NCBI GenBank assembly: GCA_003558065.1
Contig: PWMU01000037.1
Coordinates: 83,473 to 140,447 of the forward strand
DNA: 56,975 nucleotides
Direction of reading: 5' to 3'
Source of the DNA: Opitutia bacterium
GTDB lineage: Bacteria; Verrucomicrobiota; Verrucomicrobiia; Opitutales; T3Sed10-336
Below the pieces are notes generated by a model. It did not search any database, was not told the DNA's origin, and was given only the letters and a program-made list of their open reading frames with translations. The translations under genes were made by a program, and so were the position numbers. How positions within the stretch are numbered: the first letter of the stretch is position 1; each line of letters starts with the position of its first letter. Shown one piece after another: positions 26,335 to 36,960 of this stretch.

Positions 26335-26472
26335 TCAGATGTATGCCTGTGACGGTGTCACTACCACCAGGTAGAATATCCAGACAATGATTGCGATCAC
26401 CCCCAGGACGAACAGAACCAATGCCGCGTTCTTGATCTTGAATTTGCGCGAACGTTTGTTCCTGTAGGGCAT
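26335..26472 (-). CDS. small single-pass membrane protein (45 aa)
   Basis: A complete short open frame on the minus strand encodes a 45-residue protein. It has a strongly basic start (MPYRNKRSRKFKIKN), one hydrophobic helix (ALVLFVLGVIAIIVWIFYLVVV, split here as ALVLFVLGV and IAIIVWIFYLVVV) and a short tail TPSQAYI. The positive-inside rule places the N-terminus in the cytoplasm. The arrangement is what a genuine small membrane protein looks like and is unlikely by chance in GC-rich non-coding DNA. No ribosome binding site is evident before the ATG. Its function is unknown. It lies between two plus-strand genes in an otherwise empty 360-base gap. Confidence 0.6.
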   Translation of the reverse strand: MPYRNKRSRKFKIKNAALVLFVLGVIAIIVWIFYLVVVTPSQAYI

Positions 26473-26672
26473 AATCGGGAAACTGGCGGAGATTCTTTGA
26501 GCCAAGGCGTCAGGAAGAGGATCCTAACGCTTCGCCGGCCGGTGTCAAGCGGAGGTATTGCCCGGAACGTGCGCCCGTGGGCCGGCCTCGAAGGCGGCGG
26601 TGGCTGTTGATCGTTCGAGCGGGGAGGGGGAAAATCCTGCGCTTGCGTCGGAGAGAGGAATAATTCGTATTG

Positions 26673-27512
26673 ATGCTCATGACTTATTGGGAGGCGATTT
26701 TATTCGGTATCGTGCAGGGAATCACTGAGTTCCTTCCGATTTCCAGTACGGCGCACATTGTGATTACGGGGTATTTTCTCGGCCAGACCTATCCCGGGCT
26801 TAGTTTTGAAATATTCCTTCACCTGGCGTCGGTGCTGGCGGTGCTGCTTTATTTTCAGCGCGACCTGCGTCTGATGATCGCCGGATTTTTCAGGTATCTG
26901 ATCAGCCGCGCGGCGGAAGACCGGGCTTCATTCTTTTTCGGGATCTATATCCTGGTGGCTACGGTGATAACAGGCGTGCTGGGTATCCTTCTGAAAGGGC
27001 AGCTGGGCGACGCGATGAAGCAGCCGCCGTTCGTGGCGGCCATGCTCACGCTGACCGGAATTTTCCTGGTTCTCCTTGAACGGTTCAAAAGGTACGGCAG
27101 CCGGACCGAGGCTGCGATGACGATGCGCGACGCCGTCGTGGTGGGCCTGGGGCAGACGGTCGCGGTCCTGCCGGGGATTTCCCGGGCCGGGTCGACCCTG
27201 ATCGCGGCTTTGTTTTCGGGATTGAGCCGCGAGACGGCCGTGCGGTATTCGTTTCTCCTGTCGGTGCCCGTCATCCTCGGATCGAGCGTGCTCGCTCTGG
27301 ACGACCTTCGGGACGGCATGTTCGGGCGCATTGGGTGGGGGCCCCTGCTTGTGAGTTTCGCGGCCACCTTCGTCTTTTCCCTGATCGGTATCGTTTGGCT
27401 GATCGAGTTTCTGAAACGACGGAAACTGATCTGGTTCGCCGCCTACCTGTTCGCGTTGGCCCTTTTCATTGTTATTTATTTCCCTTCCGAAATGGTTATC
27501 GACGTCGAGTAG
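26673..27512 (+). CDS. uppP: undecaprenyl-diphosphate phosphatase UppP (BacA)
   Basis: This inner-membrane enzyme recycles the undecaprenyl carrier used for peptidoglycan and envelope glycans, and overproduction gives bacitracin resistance in other bacteria. The protein has about 279 residues from ATG 26673 (TTG 26670 and ATG 26679 are alternatives) and about eight hydrophobic segments. Both catalytic motifs are intact: GIVQGITEFLPISSTAH near the N-terminus, and PGISRAGSTLIAALFSG in the middle. A GAGAGGAA stretch lies before the start. It is transcribed away from the small membrane protein gene. Confidence 0.95.
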   Translation: MLMTYWEAILFGIVQGITEFLPISSTAHIVITGYFLGQTYPGLSFEIFLHLASVLAVLLYFQRDLRLMIAGFFRYLISRAAEDRASFFFGIYILVATVITGVLGILLKGQLGDAMKQPPFVAAMLTLTGIFLVLLERFKRYGSRTEAAMTMRDAVVVGLGQTVAVLPGISRAGSTLIAALFSGLSRETAVRYSFLLSVPVILGSSVLALDDLRDGMFGRIGWGPLLVSFAATFVFSLIGIVWLIEFLKRRKLIWFAAYLFALALFIVIYFPSEMVIDVE

Positions 27513-27541
27513 GGGAAAGAAATTTCGTTGGCAAGCACCTG

Positions 27542-27555
27542 CCGTACCGGTACGG
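27542..27555. other. 14-base perfect palindrome upstream of mgtE
   Basis: CCGTACCGGTACGG reads the same on both strands and lies 29 bases after uppP and 84 bases before mgtE. It could be an operator or a short hairpin; no M-box-like magnesium riboswitch is visible in this leader. Confidence 0.35.
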
Positions 27556-27639
27556 TGAGTTCACTTGAACCCGTGGTGCCGGGCCGGTCTCCCGGGGATC
27601 GGTGGAACCGGATGCCACTTCCAGGAGAAAGGACGGATT

Positions 27640-29001
27640 ATGCTCAGTACTCACATCGAAGCATCCAAGCCGCGGATCCGCAGACTCATTGAACAGCACA
27701 AGTGGCGCGAGCTGGCGACCTTCGTGAAAGACTGGCCGGATCCGGAGGCGGCCGATCTGCTTCTGGACCTGGAGAAAAACGAGCGCGTTCTTTTCTACCG
27801 GAGCCTGCCCCGGAAGCGGGCCGCCGACATTTTCGCCCACCTGGATCCCGAACACCAGGACTCGTTCGTCAAGGAGCTCTCGGAGGAGGACAACCGGCAC
27901 CTCCTGGCCAACCTCAGCCCGGACGACAGGACCGCGCTGCTGGAGGAGTTGCCCGCGAAAGTCACCCAGCGGATGATGAAACTCCTCAGTTCCGACGACT
28001 TGAAGGAGGTCCGTCAGTTGCTTGGGTATCCGGAGGAAAGTATCGGGCGATTGATGACGCCGGATTACATCGAGGTCCGTGCCGATATGTCCGTGCAGGA
28101 AGCCATCGATCATATCCGTGAGACCGGGCGCGACAGTGAGACGTTCAACATCGTTTACGTTACCGACGAGCAGGGGAAGCTCCTGGATTCGCTGCGATTG
28201 CGCCGCCTGATTATGGCCGATCCGGCGGCGAAGGTGGAAACGCTGATGGATTTCAAGTATGTATCGTTGACCGCCTTCGAAGATCGCGAATACGCCGTGC
28301 AAATGATCCAGCGTTACGACCTCAACGCCCTGCCGGTGGTCGACTCCGATGGCGTGCTTCTTGGAATCGTGACCGTCGACGACGTGCTCGACGTCGCTGA
28401 GGAGGAGGTGACCGAGGACTTCCACAAGAGTGCGGCCGTGGCGCCTCTGGACCGGCCCTACAGCCTGGCCTCCCCCGGTTTTCTTTACCGGAAGCGCGTC
28501 GGGTGGTTGTCCGCGCTCATCTTCGTCAATCTCCTCTCGGCCGCGGTGATCATGCGCTACGAAGAGTACCTGGAGACGTTCGCGGTGCTGGCGGTGTTCC
28601 TCACGCTCCTGATCGCCAGCGGGGGCAACACCGGCGCCCAGTCGGCGACCCTGATGGTCCGTGCCCTCGCGACCGGCGATCTGCAGCTCCGCTTGTGGGG
28701 ACGGGCGATCGCCAAGGAACTGTTGGTCGGATTGATGCTCGGCGTGACCACCGGTATCCTGACCTTCCTGCTCGGGCTCGCCCGTGGCGGGACCGAGATC
28801 GGTATGGTCGTCGGATTGAGCATGTTTTGCATTGTGATGGTAGCCAATCTCTTCGGGGTGATTCTGCCGTTTACTCTCACGCGGCTTAAAATGGATCCGG
28901 CCGTGGCGAGCAGCCCCTTGATCACCACGTTGATGGATGCCATCGGGCTTTTGATCTACTTTTCGATCGCCGCCATGATCCTGGACCTTTCGGTAAACTG
29001 A
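27640..29001 (+). CDS. mgtE: magnesium transporter MgtE
   Basis: This is a magnesium channel/transporter of 453 residues. It has the full architecture: an N-terminal superhelical MgtE_N domain (about 1-130, with [24 protein letters not shown]-type repeats), two CBS domains (about 135-255, including [11 protein letters not shown] and [23 protein letters not shown]-like stretches), and a five-helix membrane domain. That domain contains the pore motif [21 protein letters not shown]. Known MgtE proteins gate by Mg2+ binding to the acidic N and CBS domains, and the first hundred residues here are rich in Asp and Glu. The start at 27640 is chosen because CAGGAGAAAGGAC precedes it. The stop overlaps the next start by one base (TGATG). 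Confidence 0.94.
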   Translation: MLSTHIEASKPRIRRLIEQHKWRELATFVKDWPDPEAADLLLDLEKNERVLFYRSLPRKRAADIFAHLDPEHQDSFVKELSEEDNRHLLANLSPDDRTALLEELPAKVTQRMMKLLSSDDLKEVRQLLGYPEESIGRLMTPDYIEVRADMSVQEAIDHIRETGRDSETFNIVYVTDEQGKLLDSLRLRRLIMADPAAKVETLMDFKYVSLTAFEDREYAVQMIQRYDLNALPVVDSDGVLLGIVTVDDVLDVAEEEVTEDFHKSAAVAPLDRPYSLASPGFLYRKRVGWLSALIFVNLLSAAVIMRYEEYLETFAVLAVFLTLLIASGGNTGAQSATLMVRALATGDLQLRLWGRAIAKELLVGLMLGVTTGILTFLLGLARGGTEIGMVVGLSMFCIVMVANLFGVILPFTLTRLKMDPAVASSPLITTLMDAIGLLIYFSIAAMILDLSVN

Positions 29002-30053
29002 TGAGCACGCCGCACGAGGAAGGCTTTCGCATGCCCGCGGAATGGGAACCCCAGGAGGCGGTCTGGCTGACCTGGCCGGTCAATGAAACAACCTGGCCGG
29101 GGATCTTCGACCGGATCCCTCCGAAGTTCGCCGAGATCGCGGCGATCATTTCACGGCACGAGCAGGTTCGAATCAATTGCCCCGGGCCGGCCCGGGATTC
29201 GGCGCTGTTCCACCTGCGGAAAGCGGGGGCCGCGAGGGAGAGGGTCGAATTGTTCGATCATCCCAGCAACGACGCCTGGTGCCGCGACCACGGCCCGATC
29301 TTCGTGAAGAACGACGCGACCGGAGAGGTGGCCCTGACGGACTGGAAGTACAATGCCTGGGGCGGAAAATATCCGCCCTTCGGTGACGACGACGCCATCC
29401 CGCGCCGCATTGCCGCGGCGCTCGGTATGCGTCGATTCGCCGTGCCCGCCGTGATGGAGGGAGGCGCCCTGGAAGTGGATGGAAAAGGGGGTCTCCTGAC
29501 CACGACCAATTGCCTGATGAATCCAAACCGGAATCCACACCTGTCACGCGAGGAAATCGAGCGCCTGCTGGCGGATTACCTCGGGGTCCGGGATTTCCAC
29601 TGGATGAATGAGGGCATTGCGGGAGACGATACCGACGGGCACGTGGACGACATCGCCCGTTTTCTGCCGTCCGGCGGCGTGCTCTGCGCCGTTGCCGAAG
29701 ACGAGTCGGATGTCGACTATCGCCCCCTGAGGGAAAACCTGGAGCAGCTGCAGACGTTTCGCGATCCGGCGGGAAAGCCGTTCGAGATCACGTGTGTGCC
29801 CATGCCCGAACCGATTTTTTTCCAGGGCGATCGCTTGCCGGCCTCCTATGTCAACTACCTGGTTATCAACGGAGTCGTGCTCGTGCCGACCTTTTCGCAG
29901 CCGGAACGGGACGGGCGAGCCCTGGAGATCCTGGGCGAATGCTTTCCGGGGCGAACGGTCCATTCGATCGACTGCGTCGATCTGGTGGTCGGACTGGGTG
30001 CGTTGCATTGCATTTCTCAGCAGCAGCCATTATCGTCAGGGGAGAGTTTATGA
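29001..30053 (+). CDS. aguA: agmatine deiminase family protein
   Basis: This 350-residue enzyme belongs to the porphyromonas-type peptidylarginine/agmatine deiminase family. It would convert agmatine to N-carbamoylputrescine in polyamine synthesis. Conserved stretches are MPAEWEPQEAVWLTWP at the N-terminus, NDAWCRDHGPIF, VMEGGALEVDGKG and DDTDGHVDDIARF. The catalytic cysteine is C337 in LGALHCISQQQP at the C-terminus. The start overlaps the mgtE stop and the stop overlaps the next start (ATGA). No N-carbamoylputrescine amidase is adjacent; the following gene is an unrelated lipoprotein. A few members of the family deiminate other guanidines, so the exact substrate is inferred. Confidence 0.9.
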   Translation: MSTPHEEGFRMPAEWEPQEAVWLTWPVNETTWPGIFDRIPPKFAEIAAIISRHEQVRINCPGPARDSALFHLRKAGAARERVELFDHPSNDAWCRDHGPIFVKNDATGEVALTDWKYNAWGGKYPPFGDDDAIPRRIAAALGMRRFAVPAVMEGGALEVDGKGGLLTTTNCLMNPNRNPHLSREEIERLLADYLGVRDFHWMNEGIAGDDTDGHVDDIARFLPSGGVLCAVAEDESDVDYRPLRENLEQLQTFRDPAGKPFEITCVPMPEPIFFQGDRLPASYVNYLVINGVVLVPTFSQPERDGRALEILGECFPGRTVHSIDCVDLVVGLGALHCISQQQPLSSGESL

Positions 30054-30559
30054 ATCATTCAGCTTCAGTGACGGGCGCAGGCGCCAGGTGGTTACGCTTG
30101 TTGGCGCTTGCGGGGTTGACGTTCTGGGTGGCCGGATGCGCCGCCTGGCGCGACCGTGTGGGCGAACAGGGCGAAAGCCGCATCGTCCAGGCGGAATGGA
30201 CGGACGCCTTTGTGGCCGTCCGGGAGGAGGTGGAGGAACGGGATTTCCGCGTCCGCCACGCCCGCGAGGAGGCCGGGCGCCTGACCGCTCTGAGTCCCCT
30301 GTGGTCCGAATCGAGTTTCCGGAGTGCCCGGCAGACCGAACTCGAGTTTTTCCTGGAAGAGGGGAAACCCGGGGAAGTCGAAATCCGGCTGCTGATTCGC
30401 GAGATCGAAGAGAGGGAAACCGCATCGGGCCCGTCGGCCTCGCGGAGGACCGTCCGTGGATCCCCTCTCTATCAGGCCCTTCTCGACGGGATCGAGGAGC
30501 GGCTGAAGGAGGGCTCCTCAGCGGAGGCCGACGGGGCGCAGCGAAGCGGGAGGGATTGA
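30050..30559 (+). CDS. hypothetical lipoprotein
   Basis: The ATG at 30050 overlaps the upstream stop (ATGA) and follows an AGGGGAGA ribosome site, giving a 169-residue protein. A signal with a VAGC lipobox (C30) predicts a lipid-anchored periplasmic protein. The mature part is highly charged, with alternating acidic and basic residues, and a C-terminal low-complexity tail. A stretch such as TELEFFLEEGKPGEVEIRLL suggests a beta strand pair. I do not recognise a family. It is the third gene of the mgtE-deiminase unit. The longer upstream open frame lies inside the deiminase gene and is not used. Confidence 0.8.
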   Translation: MNHSASVTGAGARWLRLLALAGLTFWVAGCAAWRDRVGEQGESRIVQAEWTDAFVAVREEVEERDFRVRHAREEAGRLTALSPLWSESSFRSARQTELEFFLEEGKPGEVEIRLLIREIEERETASGPSASRRTVRGSPLYQALLDGIEERLKEGSSAEADGAQRSGRD

Positions 30560-30661
30560 AGCCCGGGTTACCCTCTCGCTCCGGTTGTGGAAGCCCATTT
30601 CGCGGCAATTTTCTTCTTGCGTGAGCCCGATGTGAAGGAGATAGTCAATCTTTTAGAAAAT

Positions 30662-30714
30662 ACGAAAAGCCAAGCCTTTGTTTCGACACGGGCGGCTCTT
30701 TATTGGCTTTTCGT
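30662..30714 (+). promoter_or_regulatory. rpsA leader inverted repeat
   Basis: A perfect 12-base inverted repeat (30662-30673 ACGAAAAGCCAA, 30703-30714 TTGGCTTTTCGT) encloses a 29-base loop and lies 99 bases before the rpsA start. It could terminate the upstream operon, although no T-run follows. It could also be a leader structure for translational feedback by S1, a control known in gamma-proteobacteria. Confidence 0.5.
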
Positions 30715-30813
30715 CAAATCCGAACGACAACCCGCAATCATTGACTTCGCGTCATTACGGGTTCTCCCAGTTCAGGAGGAGCCGACTGGAGAATTCGAGT
30801 CCACTACCATCAC

Positions 30814-32481
<1,668 letters not shown>

Positions 32482-32506
32482 CCTGAAGACTCCGGCTTGA
32501 TTACGC

Positions 32507-32545
32507 AAAAAAAAGCGGCCTCGTTTTCGAGGCCGCCTTTTTTTT
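32507..32545. terminator. bidirectional intrinsic terminator between rpsA and sigma gene
   Basis: Eight A residues (32507-32514), a perfect 9-bp stem (GCGGCCTCG 32515-32523, CGAGGCCGC 32528-32536) with a TTTT loop, and eight T residues (32538-32545). The symmetry lets it end both the rpsA transcript and the convergent sigma-factor transcript. Confidence 0.93.
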
Positions 32546-32701
32546 GCTGCGGAAAAACGATTCCGTTTCCTGTTCGGTTAGGCGCCTCGAGAGTTCACCC
32601 GGGTTTTGAGCCCGATAGCCTTCTTGTCAGGTGAACACTCCATGCCTCCCGAACCCGGGCCGGTGGCGTAGCGGACCGCGGGATGCCGAGAACGACGGGC
32701 T

Positions 32702-33805
32702 TCAGCTGTTTTCTTTCACCGCCTTGTCCTTGAAGAAATCCCGGAGGACTTCCATGCGCCGGCGCTCGCGGTTTTCTTCGGCCACTTCGGCGGAGGTCCG
32801 CTGTTTTTCGATATTGTCCATCGCCTTGTGCATTTTCGACAGGGCGATGTTCTGCAGCTGGCGGACCCGCTCCCGGGTAATGTTGAATTCCAGACCAACC
32901 TCTTCCAGGGTCAGCGGGGTGTCGCCGCTCAGGCCGAAGCGGAGATTGATGATCTTGGATTCCCGTTCGTCGAGCTGATTCAGCAGGTCGGCGACGTCGC
33001 TTCGAATGGTCTTGTCGTTGAGGGTCTCATACGGGGTCCGGGCGTTCTCATCCCCCACGAGCTCCCCGAAATTGGTATCGTCATCCTCACCGACAGGCGC
33101 GTCCAGCGAAGTCGGTCGCACGCTCACGGTTTTCAGGTGAGCCACCTTGTTTACCGGCATCTGCATCTCTTCGGCGATTTCATCGTCGGTCGGTTCGCGG
33201 CCGAGTTCTTCGGTCAGGTGCATGATCATTTTCCGCATCCTGGCGATTTTATCGACGAGATGCACCGGGAGACGTATGGTCTTGCTTTGATTGGCAAGTG
33301 CGCGCTTGATCGACTGTTTGATCCACCAGGCCGCATAAGTGCTGAGCTTGCCGCCCTTCTGGGGATCGAAACGTTCCACGGCCTTGATCAGGCCGATATT
33401 GCCCTCGCTGATGAGGTCGACGAGGGGAAGCCCGAAATTGCTGTAATCGTGGGCGATCTTTACCACGAGGCGCAGGTTCGACTTGATCATGAGGTCCCGG
33501 GCCGCCTTGTCGCCCTTCTTGATCTTGCCGGCCAGCTCGACCTCCTGCTGGGGAGTGAGCAGCGGAATCCGCCCGATTTCCTGAAGGTAGATGTTGATAC
33601 TGCTGCGATCGGTAGCTTCCGGGTAGGTTGTGGCTGCCGAGGGCCGCCTGCCGCGTGCGGGTTTCGCCGGTTCCGCCTTGGGCGCAACCGGGGCGGGGGC
33701 CACCTTCTTGGAAACCTTCGCGGTTTCAGCTTTGGCGGACCGGTGCTTTTTGGCTGGAGCTTTCCTCTGACGCGGCTTGTTTTCTTTCGTCATTATCATG
33801 GGCAT
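32702..33805 (-). CDS. sigma-70 family RNA polymerase sigma factor (RpoD/RpoS-like)
   Basis: The start at 33805 is set by AAGGAG (33815-33820) with a 9-base spacing and gives 367 residues; the longer open frame to 33877 lacks support. Regions 1.2 to 4 are present: SINIYLQEIGRIPLLTPQQE (1.2), DLISEGNIGLIKAVERFDP and YAAWWIKQSIKRALANQSKTIRLP (2.1-2.4), a region 3 segment and LEEVGLEFNITRERVRQLQ (4.2). Region 1.1 is absent and is replaced by about 50 residues of Lys/Ala/Pro-rich, histone-H1-like sequence. The -10 recognition region differs from canonical RpoD (Gln-Ser-Lys in place of Asp-Gln-Ala-Arg), so a primary or group 2 role cannot be decided. The gene is convergent with rpsA. Confidence 0.9.
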   Translation of the reverse strand: MPMIMTKENKPRQRKAPAKKHRSAKAETAKVSKKVAPAPVAPKAEPAKPARGRRPSAATTYPEATDRSSINIYLQEIGRIPLLTPQQEVELAGKIKKGDKAARDLMIKSNLRLVVKIAHDYSNFGLPLVDLISEGNIGLIKAVERFDPQKGGKLSTYAAWWIKQSIKRALANQSKTIRLPVHLVDKIARMRKMIMHLTEELGREPTDDEIAEEMQMPVNKVAHLKTVSVRPTSLDAPVGEDDDTNFGELVGDENARTPYETLNDKTIRSDVADLLNQLDERESKIINLRFGLSGDTPLTLEEVGLEFNITRERVRQLQNIALSKMHKAMDNIEKQRTSAEVAEENRERRRMEVLRDFFKDKAVKENS

Positions 33806-34057
33806 GGGAATGTTCTCCTTGAAGAAAGCGAAATCCGGGGTATTGTTCCCTCCGGCGGGTTGTTTGCGCTTCCCCAATTAAAGATTGTTATACCCTGTTA
33901 GAGAAGGAAACACCCCGCTTTATTCCTTTTTTGCGAGTTTTTTACCCGGCAGACCGCCCGTGCGGGGCCGTCTCCGGTCCCAAACACCCGCCGAGGATGT
34001 CGGGCTGCGGTTTTACCGCGAAAAAACAGGAGTTTCGCCGGGCAGGGGTAGGCGGAG

Positions 34058-35545
34058 TCAGATCCGCTCGGCGATGTGGATCGCCTTGAGCATGCCTTTG
34101 GCCTTGTCGACGGTCTCCTGGTATTCCCGGTCCGGGACCGAGTCGGCGACCAGGCCCGCTCCGGATTGAATGAAAATTTTTCCGTCCTTGAGGAATGCCG
34201 TGCGGATGGCGATGCAGGAATCGAGGTTTCCGTCGTAACTGAAATACCCGAGAGCCCCGGCGTAGAGGCCGCGGCGGTCCGCTTCCATTTCCGAAATGAT
34301 CTGCATGGCACGGACTTTGGGGGCGCCGCTGAGCGTTCCTGCGGGAAAAGTCGCGCGCATCAGGTCGAAGGCGGTCTTTCCCTCGGCGATCCGCCCCTCG
34401 ACCCGTGATACGATGTGCATGACGTGGGAGTAGCGTTCCACGAACATGTAGTCCGGCACATGGACGCTTCCGTAGCTGCAGACCCGGCCGATATCGTTGC
34501 GGGCGAGGTCCACCAGCATCAGGTGCTCGGCGCGTTCCTTTTCGTCGGCCAGCAGCTCCTGCTCGGTCTCGAGGTCGTCGTCGACGGTTTTTCCCCGGGG
34601 ACGGGTGCCGGCGATCGGTCGAATCTCCACCTTCTCGCCGGTCAGTTTCACATGGACCTCCGGCGAAGCCCCCACCGCGGCAAAATCCTCCATCTCCAGC
34701 AGAAACATGTAGGGTGAGGGATTGACGGTGCGGAGCGCCCGGTAGAGGTCGAGGGGCGTGCGGGTGAATTCCTTCTCGAAACGCTGGGAGAGCACCACCT
34801 GAATGATGTCGCCGGCGCGGATGTATTCCTTCGCCCGTTCCACCAGTTTCTCAAAATCGGGCCGGGTGAAATTACCTGGCGGAACCTCGATCTTTTCCGG
34901 GTCCACCAGGGGAACCGGACTGATTCCGCCGTGCCCGCCGATGATTGTATGAAGATTTTCGATCTCGCGCAGGGCGGCGTCGTAGGCGGCGTCGAGGTCA
35001 CCGTTGCGAATGTGGGCGTTGACGCAGAGGCGCAGGGTCTGGGTGACGCGGTCAAAGACCAGCACCGAGTCGATCAGCATAAAGAAAAGCGTAGGGGCGC
35101 CGGTTGCGTCGTTGGCCCGGGTTTCGGGAGCGACCGGTTCGAGGCAGTGGACATATTCGTAGCCGAGGAATCCGACCGCGCCGCCCGTGAAGGGGGGGAG
35201 TTCGGGCTGCTTGACCGGGTGATAGCCCGCCATCTCCGCCTCGATGAGGTTGAGGGGGTCTTCCGGCGTCGAAACGCTTTGAGAAACGCCGCCCGCCTCC
35301 ATGATGGTGGTCTTTTCGCCGGCGGTGCGGAAGATCTTCCTCGGACGGCAACCCAGGAACGTGTAACGGTAGACGTTTTCACCTCCTTCAACTGACTCGA
35401 ACAGAAAGGCCGGGCCGCTCTCGCGCAGCTTGGCGTAGAGAGAGACCGGAGTCTCGAAATCGGCCATCAACTCGGTGTGGACGGTCACCATGTTTCCCTC
35501 GCGGGCCAGGCGCCGGAAAGTCTCTTTGTCGGGATGAATTTTCAT
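34058..35545 (-). CDS. trpE: anthranilate synthase component I TrpE
   Basis: This 495-residue cytoplasmic enzyme makes anthranilate from chorismate, the first committed step of tryptophan synthesis. The N-terminal regulatory region contains [10 protein letters not shown], equivalent to the tryptophan-binding LLES stretch. Catalytic-domain stretches include [15 protein letters not shown], then [10 protein letters not shown], then [30 protein letters not shown] and the terminal [15 protein letters not shown]. No trpG glutaminase subunit is adjacent, so the amidotransferase partner must be encoded elsewhere. The gene is divergent from glgC, from which it is separated by about 126 bases. The sigma-factor gene lies downstream on the same strand after about 250 bases. 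Confidence 0.95.
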   Translation of the reverse strand: MKIHPDKETFRRLAREGNMVTVHTELMADFETPVSLYAKLRESGPAFLFESVEGGENVYRYTFLGCRPRKIFRTAGEKTTIMEAGGVSQSVSTPEDPLNLIEAEMAGYHPVKQPELPPFTGGAVGFLGYEYVHCLEPVAPETRANDATGAPTLFFMLIDSVLVFDRVTQTLRLCVNAHIRNGDLDAAYDAALREIENLHTIIGGHGGISPVPLVDPEKIEVPPGNFTRPDFEKLVERAKEYIRAGDIIQVVLSQRFEKEFTRTPLDLYRALRTVNPSPYMFLLEMEDFAAVGASPEVHVKLTGEKVEIRPIAGTRPRGKTVDDDLETEQELLADEKERAEHLMLVDLARNDIGRVCSYGSVHVPDYMFVERYSHVMHIVSRVEGRIAEGKTAFDLMRATFPAGTLSGAPKVRAMQIISEMEADRRGLYAGALGYFSYDGNLDSCIAIRTAFLKDGKIFIQSGAGLVADSVPDREYQETVDKAKGMLKAIHIAERI

Positions 35546-35611
35546 CGGTGAAAACGGATGGGCGGGATCGTGACACCCGCCGGAAGCCGCTGCAAATATT
35601 TTTAAATTTGA

Positions 35612-35640
35612 TTGTCCATCCTTGAGGTTCTGCCTATAAA
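35612..35640 (+). promoter_or_regulatory. sigma-70-type promoter for glgC
   Basis: TTGTCC (35612-35617) and TATAAA (35635-35640) are separated by exactly 17 bases; transcription would begin near 35647, giving a leader of about 25 bases. The match argues against the upstream TTG start at 35612 for glgC. Confidence 0.65.
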
Positions 35641-35671
35641 TTGGCTACAGAACTTAAGAATCCGGCTTTTT

Positions 35672-36952
35672 ATGGTACCCAAAGTTTTATGTGTGATCAT
35701 GGGGGGCGGTCGAGGGTCGCGCCTGCACCCCCTCACCAAACAGCGTTGCAAGCCCGCTGTTCCGTTGGCCGGGAAGTACAGGCTCGTCGATATTCCGATC
35801 AGCAATTGCCTGAACTCGGGAATGAATCGGCTGTACGTGTTGTCCCAGTTCAATACCGCGTCGCTTCACCGTCACATTCAGGATTCCTACAAGTTCGATC
35901 CCTTCGGTGGCGGCTTTGTCGATATCCTGTCCGCCGAGCAGACGGAGGAGGGGGATTACTGGTACCAGGGGACCGCCGACGCGGTGAGGCAGAACCTGCA
36001 CCATTTCAACGACCACGACCACGATCTGGTTCTTATCCTTTCCGGCGATCAATTGTACCGGATGGATTTCCGGGAAATTGTCCGCCAGCATATCCACACA
36101 GGCGCCGATGTCACGGTCGCGGCAAAACCGTTTCCCGTATCGGAAGTGGCCGGACTCGGCCTCATGCGTGTCGGAGAGGATCTTCAGATCAGAGAGTTCG
36201 TCGAGAAGCCGACAGACCCCCAGGTCATCGAAAACCTGGCATTGGGCAAGGAACTGGAAGACCGGCTTGCCGAATCCGACGGGACACCGCGCTGCCTCGC
36301 GTCGATGGGGATCTACCTGTTCAACCGCGAAACCCTGCGCAAGGCGATCGCCAATGAGATGGCCGACTTCGGTAAGGAAGTGATCCCCGCCCTCCTGGAC
36401 AAGGCGAAACTTTGCAGCTACATTTTCGACAGTTACTGGGAAGACATCGGGACCGTGCGGTCTTTCTTCGAAGCCAACCTGGATCTCGCCAATCCGTTGC
36501 CCCGTTTCAATTTCTTTATGCCCGATTATCCGGTCTACACCCATGCGCGTTACCTTCCGGCTTCCAAGATCAACCGGGGCAGCCTCAAGAACGCCCTCGT
36601 AGCGGACGGATGCATTATTTCCGACGCCGACGTCACCAGGTCCGTGATCGGTGTTCGTTCCTTCGTCAACGAAGGTTGCGTGCTCAAGAACGTGGTCGTG
36701 ATGGGGGCCGATTATTTTGAGACCGAGGAACACATCGCCGCCAATCGGGAGCGCGGCATTCCCGATATCGGTATCGGCGCCGGCAGCCGGATCACCGATG
36801 CGATTATTGACAAGAATGCCCGTATTGGAAAAAATGTGATTCTTTCGCCGGAGGGCAAGCCCGACCTGTTCCAGGCGGACGGGGTGGTCGTGCGTGATGG
36901 AGTGCTCCTGGTGACTAAGAACGCGGTGATTCCCGACAACACTCAAATCTAG
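35672..36952 (+). CDS. glgC: glucose-1-phosphate adenylyltransferase GlgC
   Basis: This 426-residue cytoplasmic enzyme makes ADP-glucose, the donor for glycogen synthesis, and is the usual control point of that pathway. The N-terminal nucleotide-binding signature is IMGGGRGSRLHPLTKQRCKP, followed by GKYRLVDIPISNCLNSG. Later stretches are QGTADAVRQNL, LSGDQLYRMDF and FVEKPTDP, and the left-handed beta-helix at the C-terminus carries allosteric sites in other bacteria. The ATG at 35672 is chosen because the upstream start would overlap the promoter. The universal stress protein gene begins 9 bases after the stop, so the two are probably one transcript. No glgA or glgB is near. Confidence 0.95.
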   Translation: MVPKVLCVIMGGGRGSRLHPLTKQRCKPAVPLAGKYRLVDIPISNCLNSGMNRLYVLSQFNTASLHRHIQDSYKFDPFGGGFVDILSAEQTEEGDYWYQGTADAVRQNLHHFNDHDHDLVLILSGDQLYRMDFREIVRQHIHTGADVTVAAKPFPVSEVAGLGLMRVGEDLQIREFVEKPTDPQVIENLALGKELEDRLAESDGTPRCLASMGIYLFNRETLRKAIANEMADFGKEVIPALLDKAKLCSYIFDSYWEDIGTVRSFFEANLDLANPLPRFNFFMPDYPVYTHARYLPASKINRGSLKNALVADGCIISDADVTRSVIGVRSFVNEGCVLKNVVVMGADYFETEEHIAANRERGIPDIGIGAGSRITDAIIDKNARIGKNVILSPEGKPDLFQADGVVVRDGVLLVTKNAVIPDNTQI

Positions 36953-36960
36953 GCGGAAGT

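Noticed and set aside
32590-32700. Possible tRNA or small RNA in the rpsA/sigma gap
   Set aside because: I could not fold a cloverleaf or find a T-loop motif; only a 7-bp stem without a T-run is visible.
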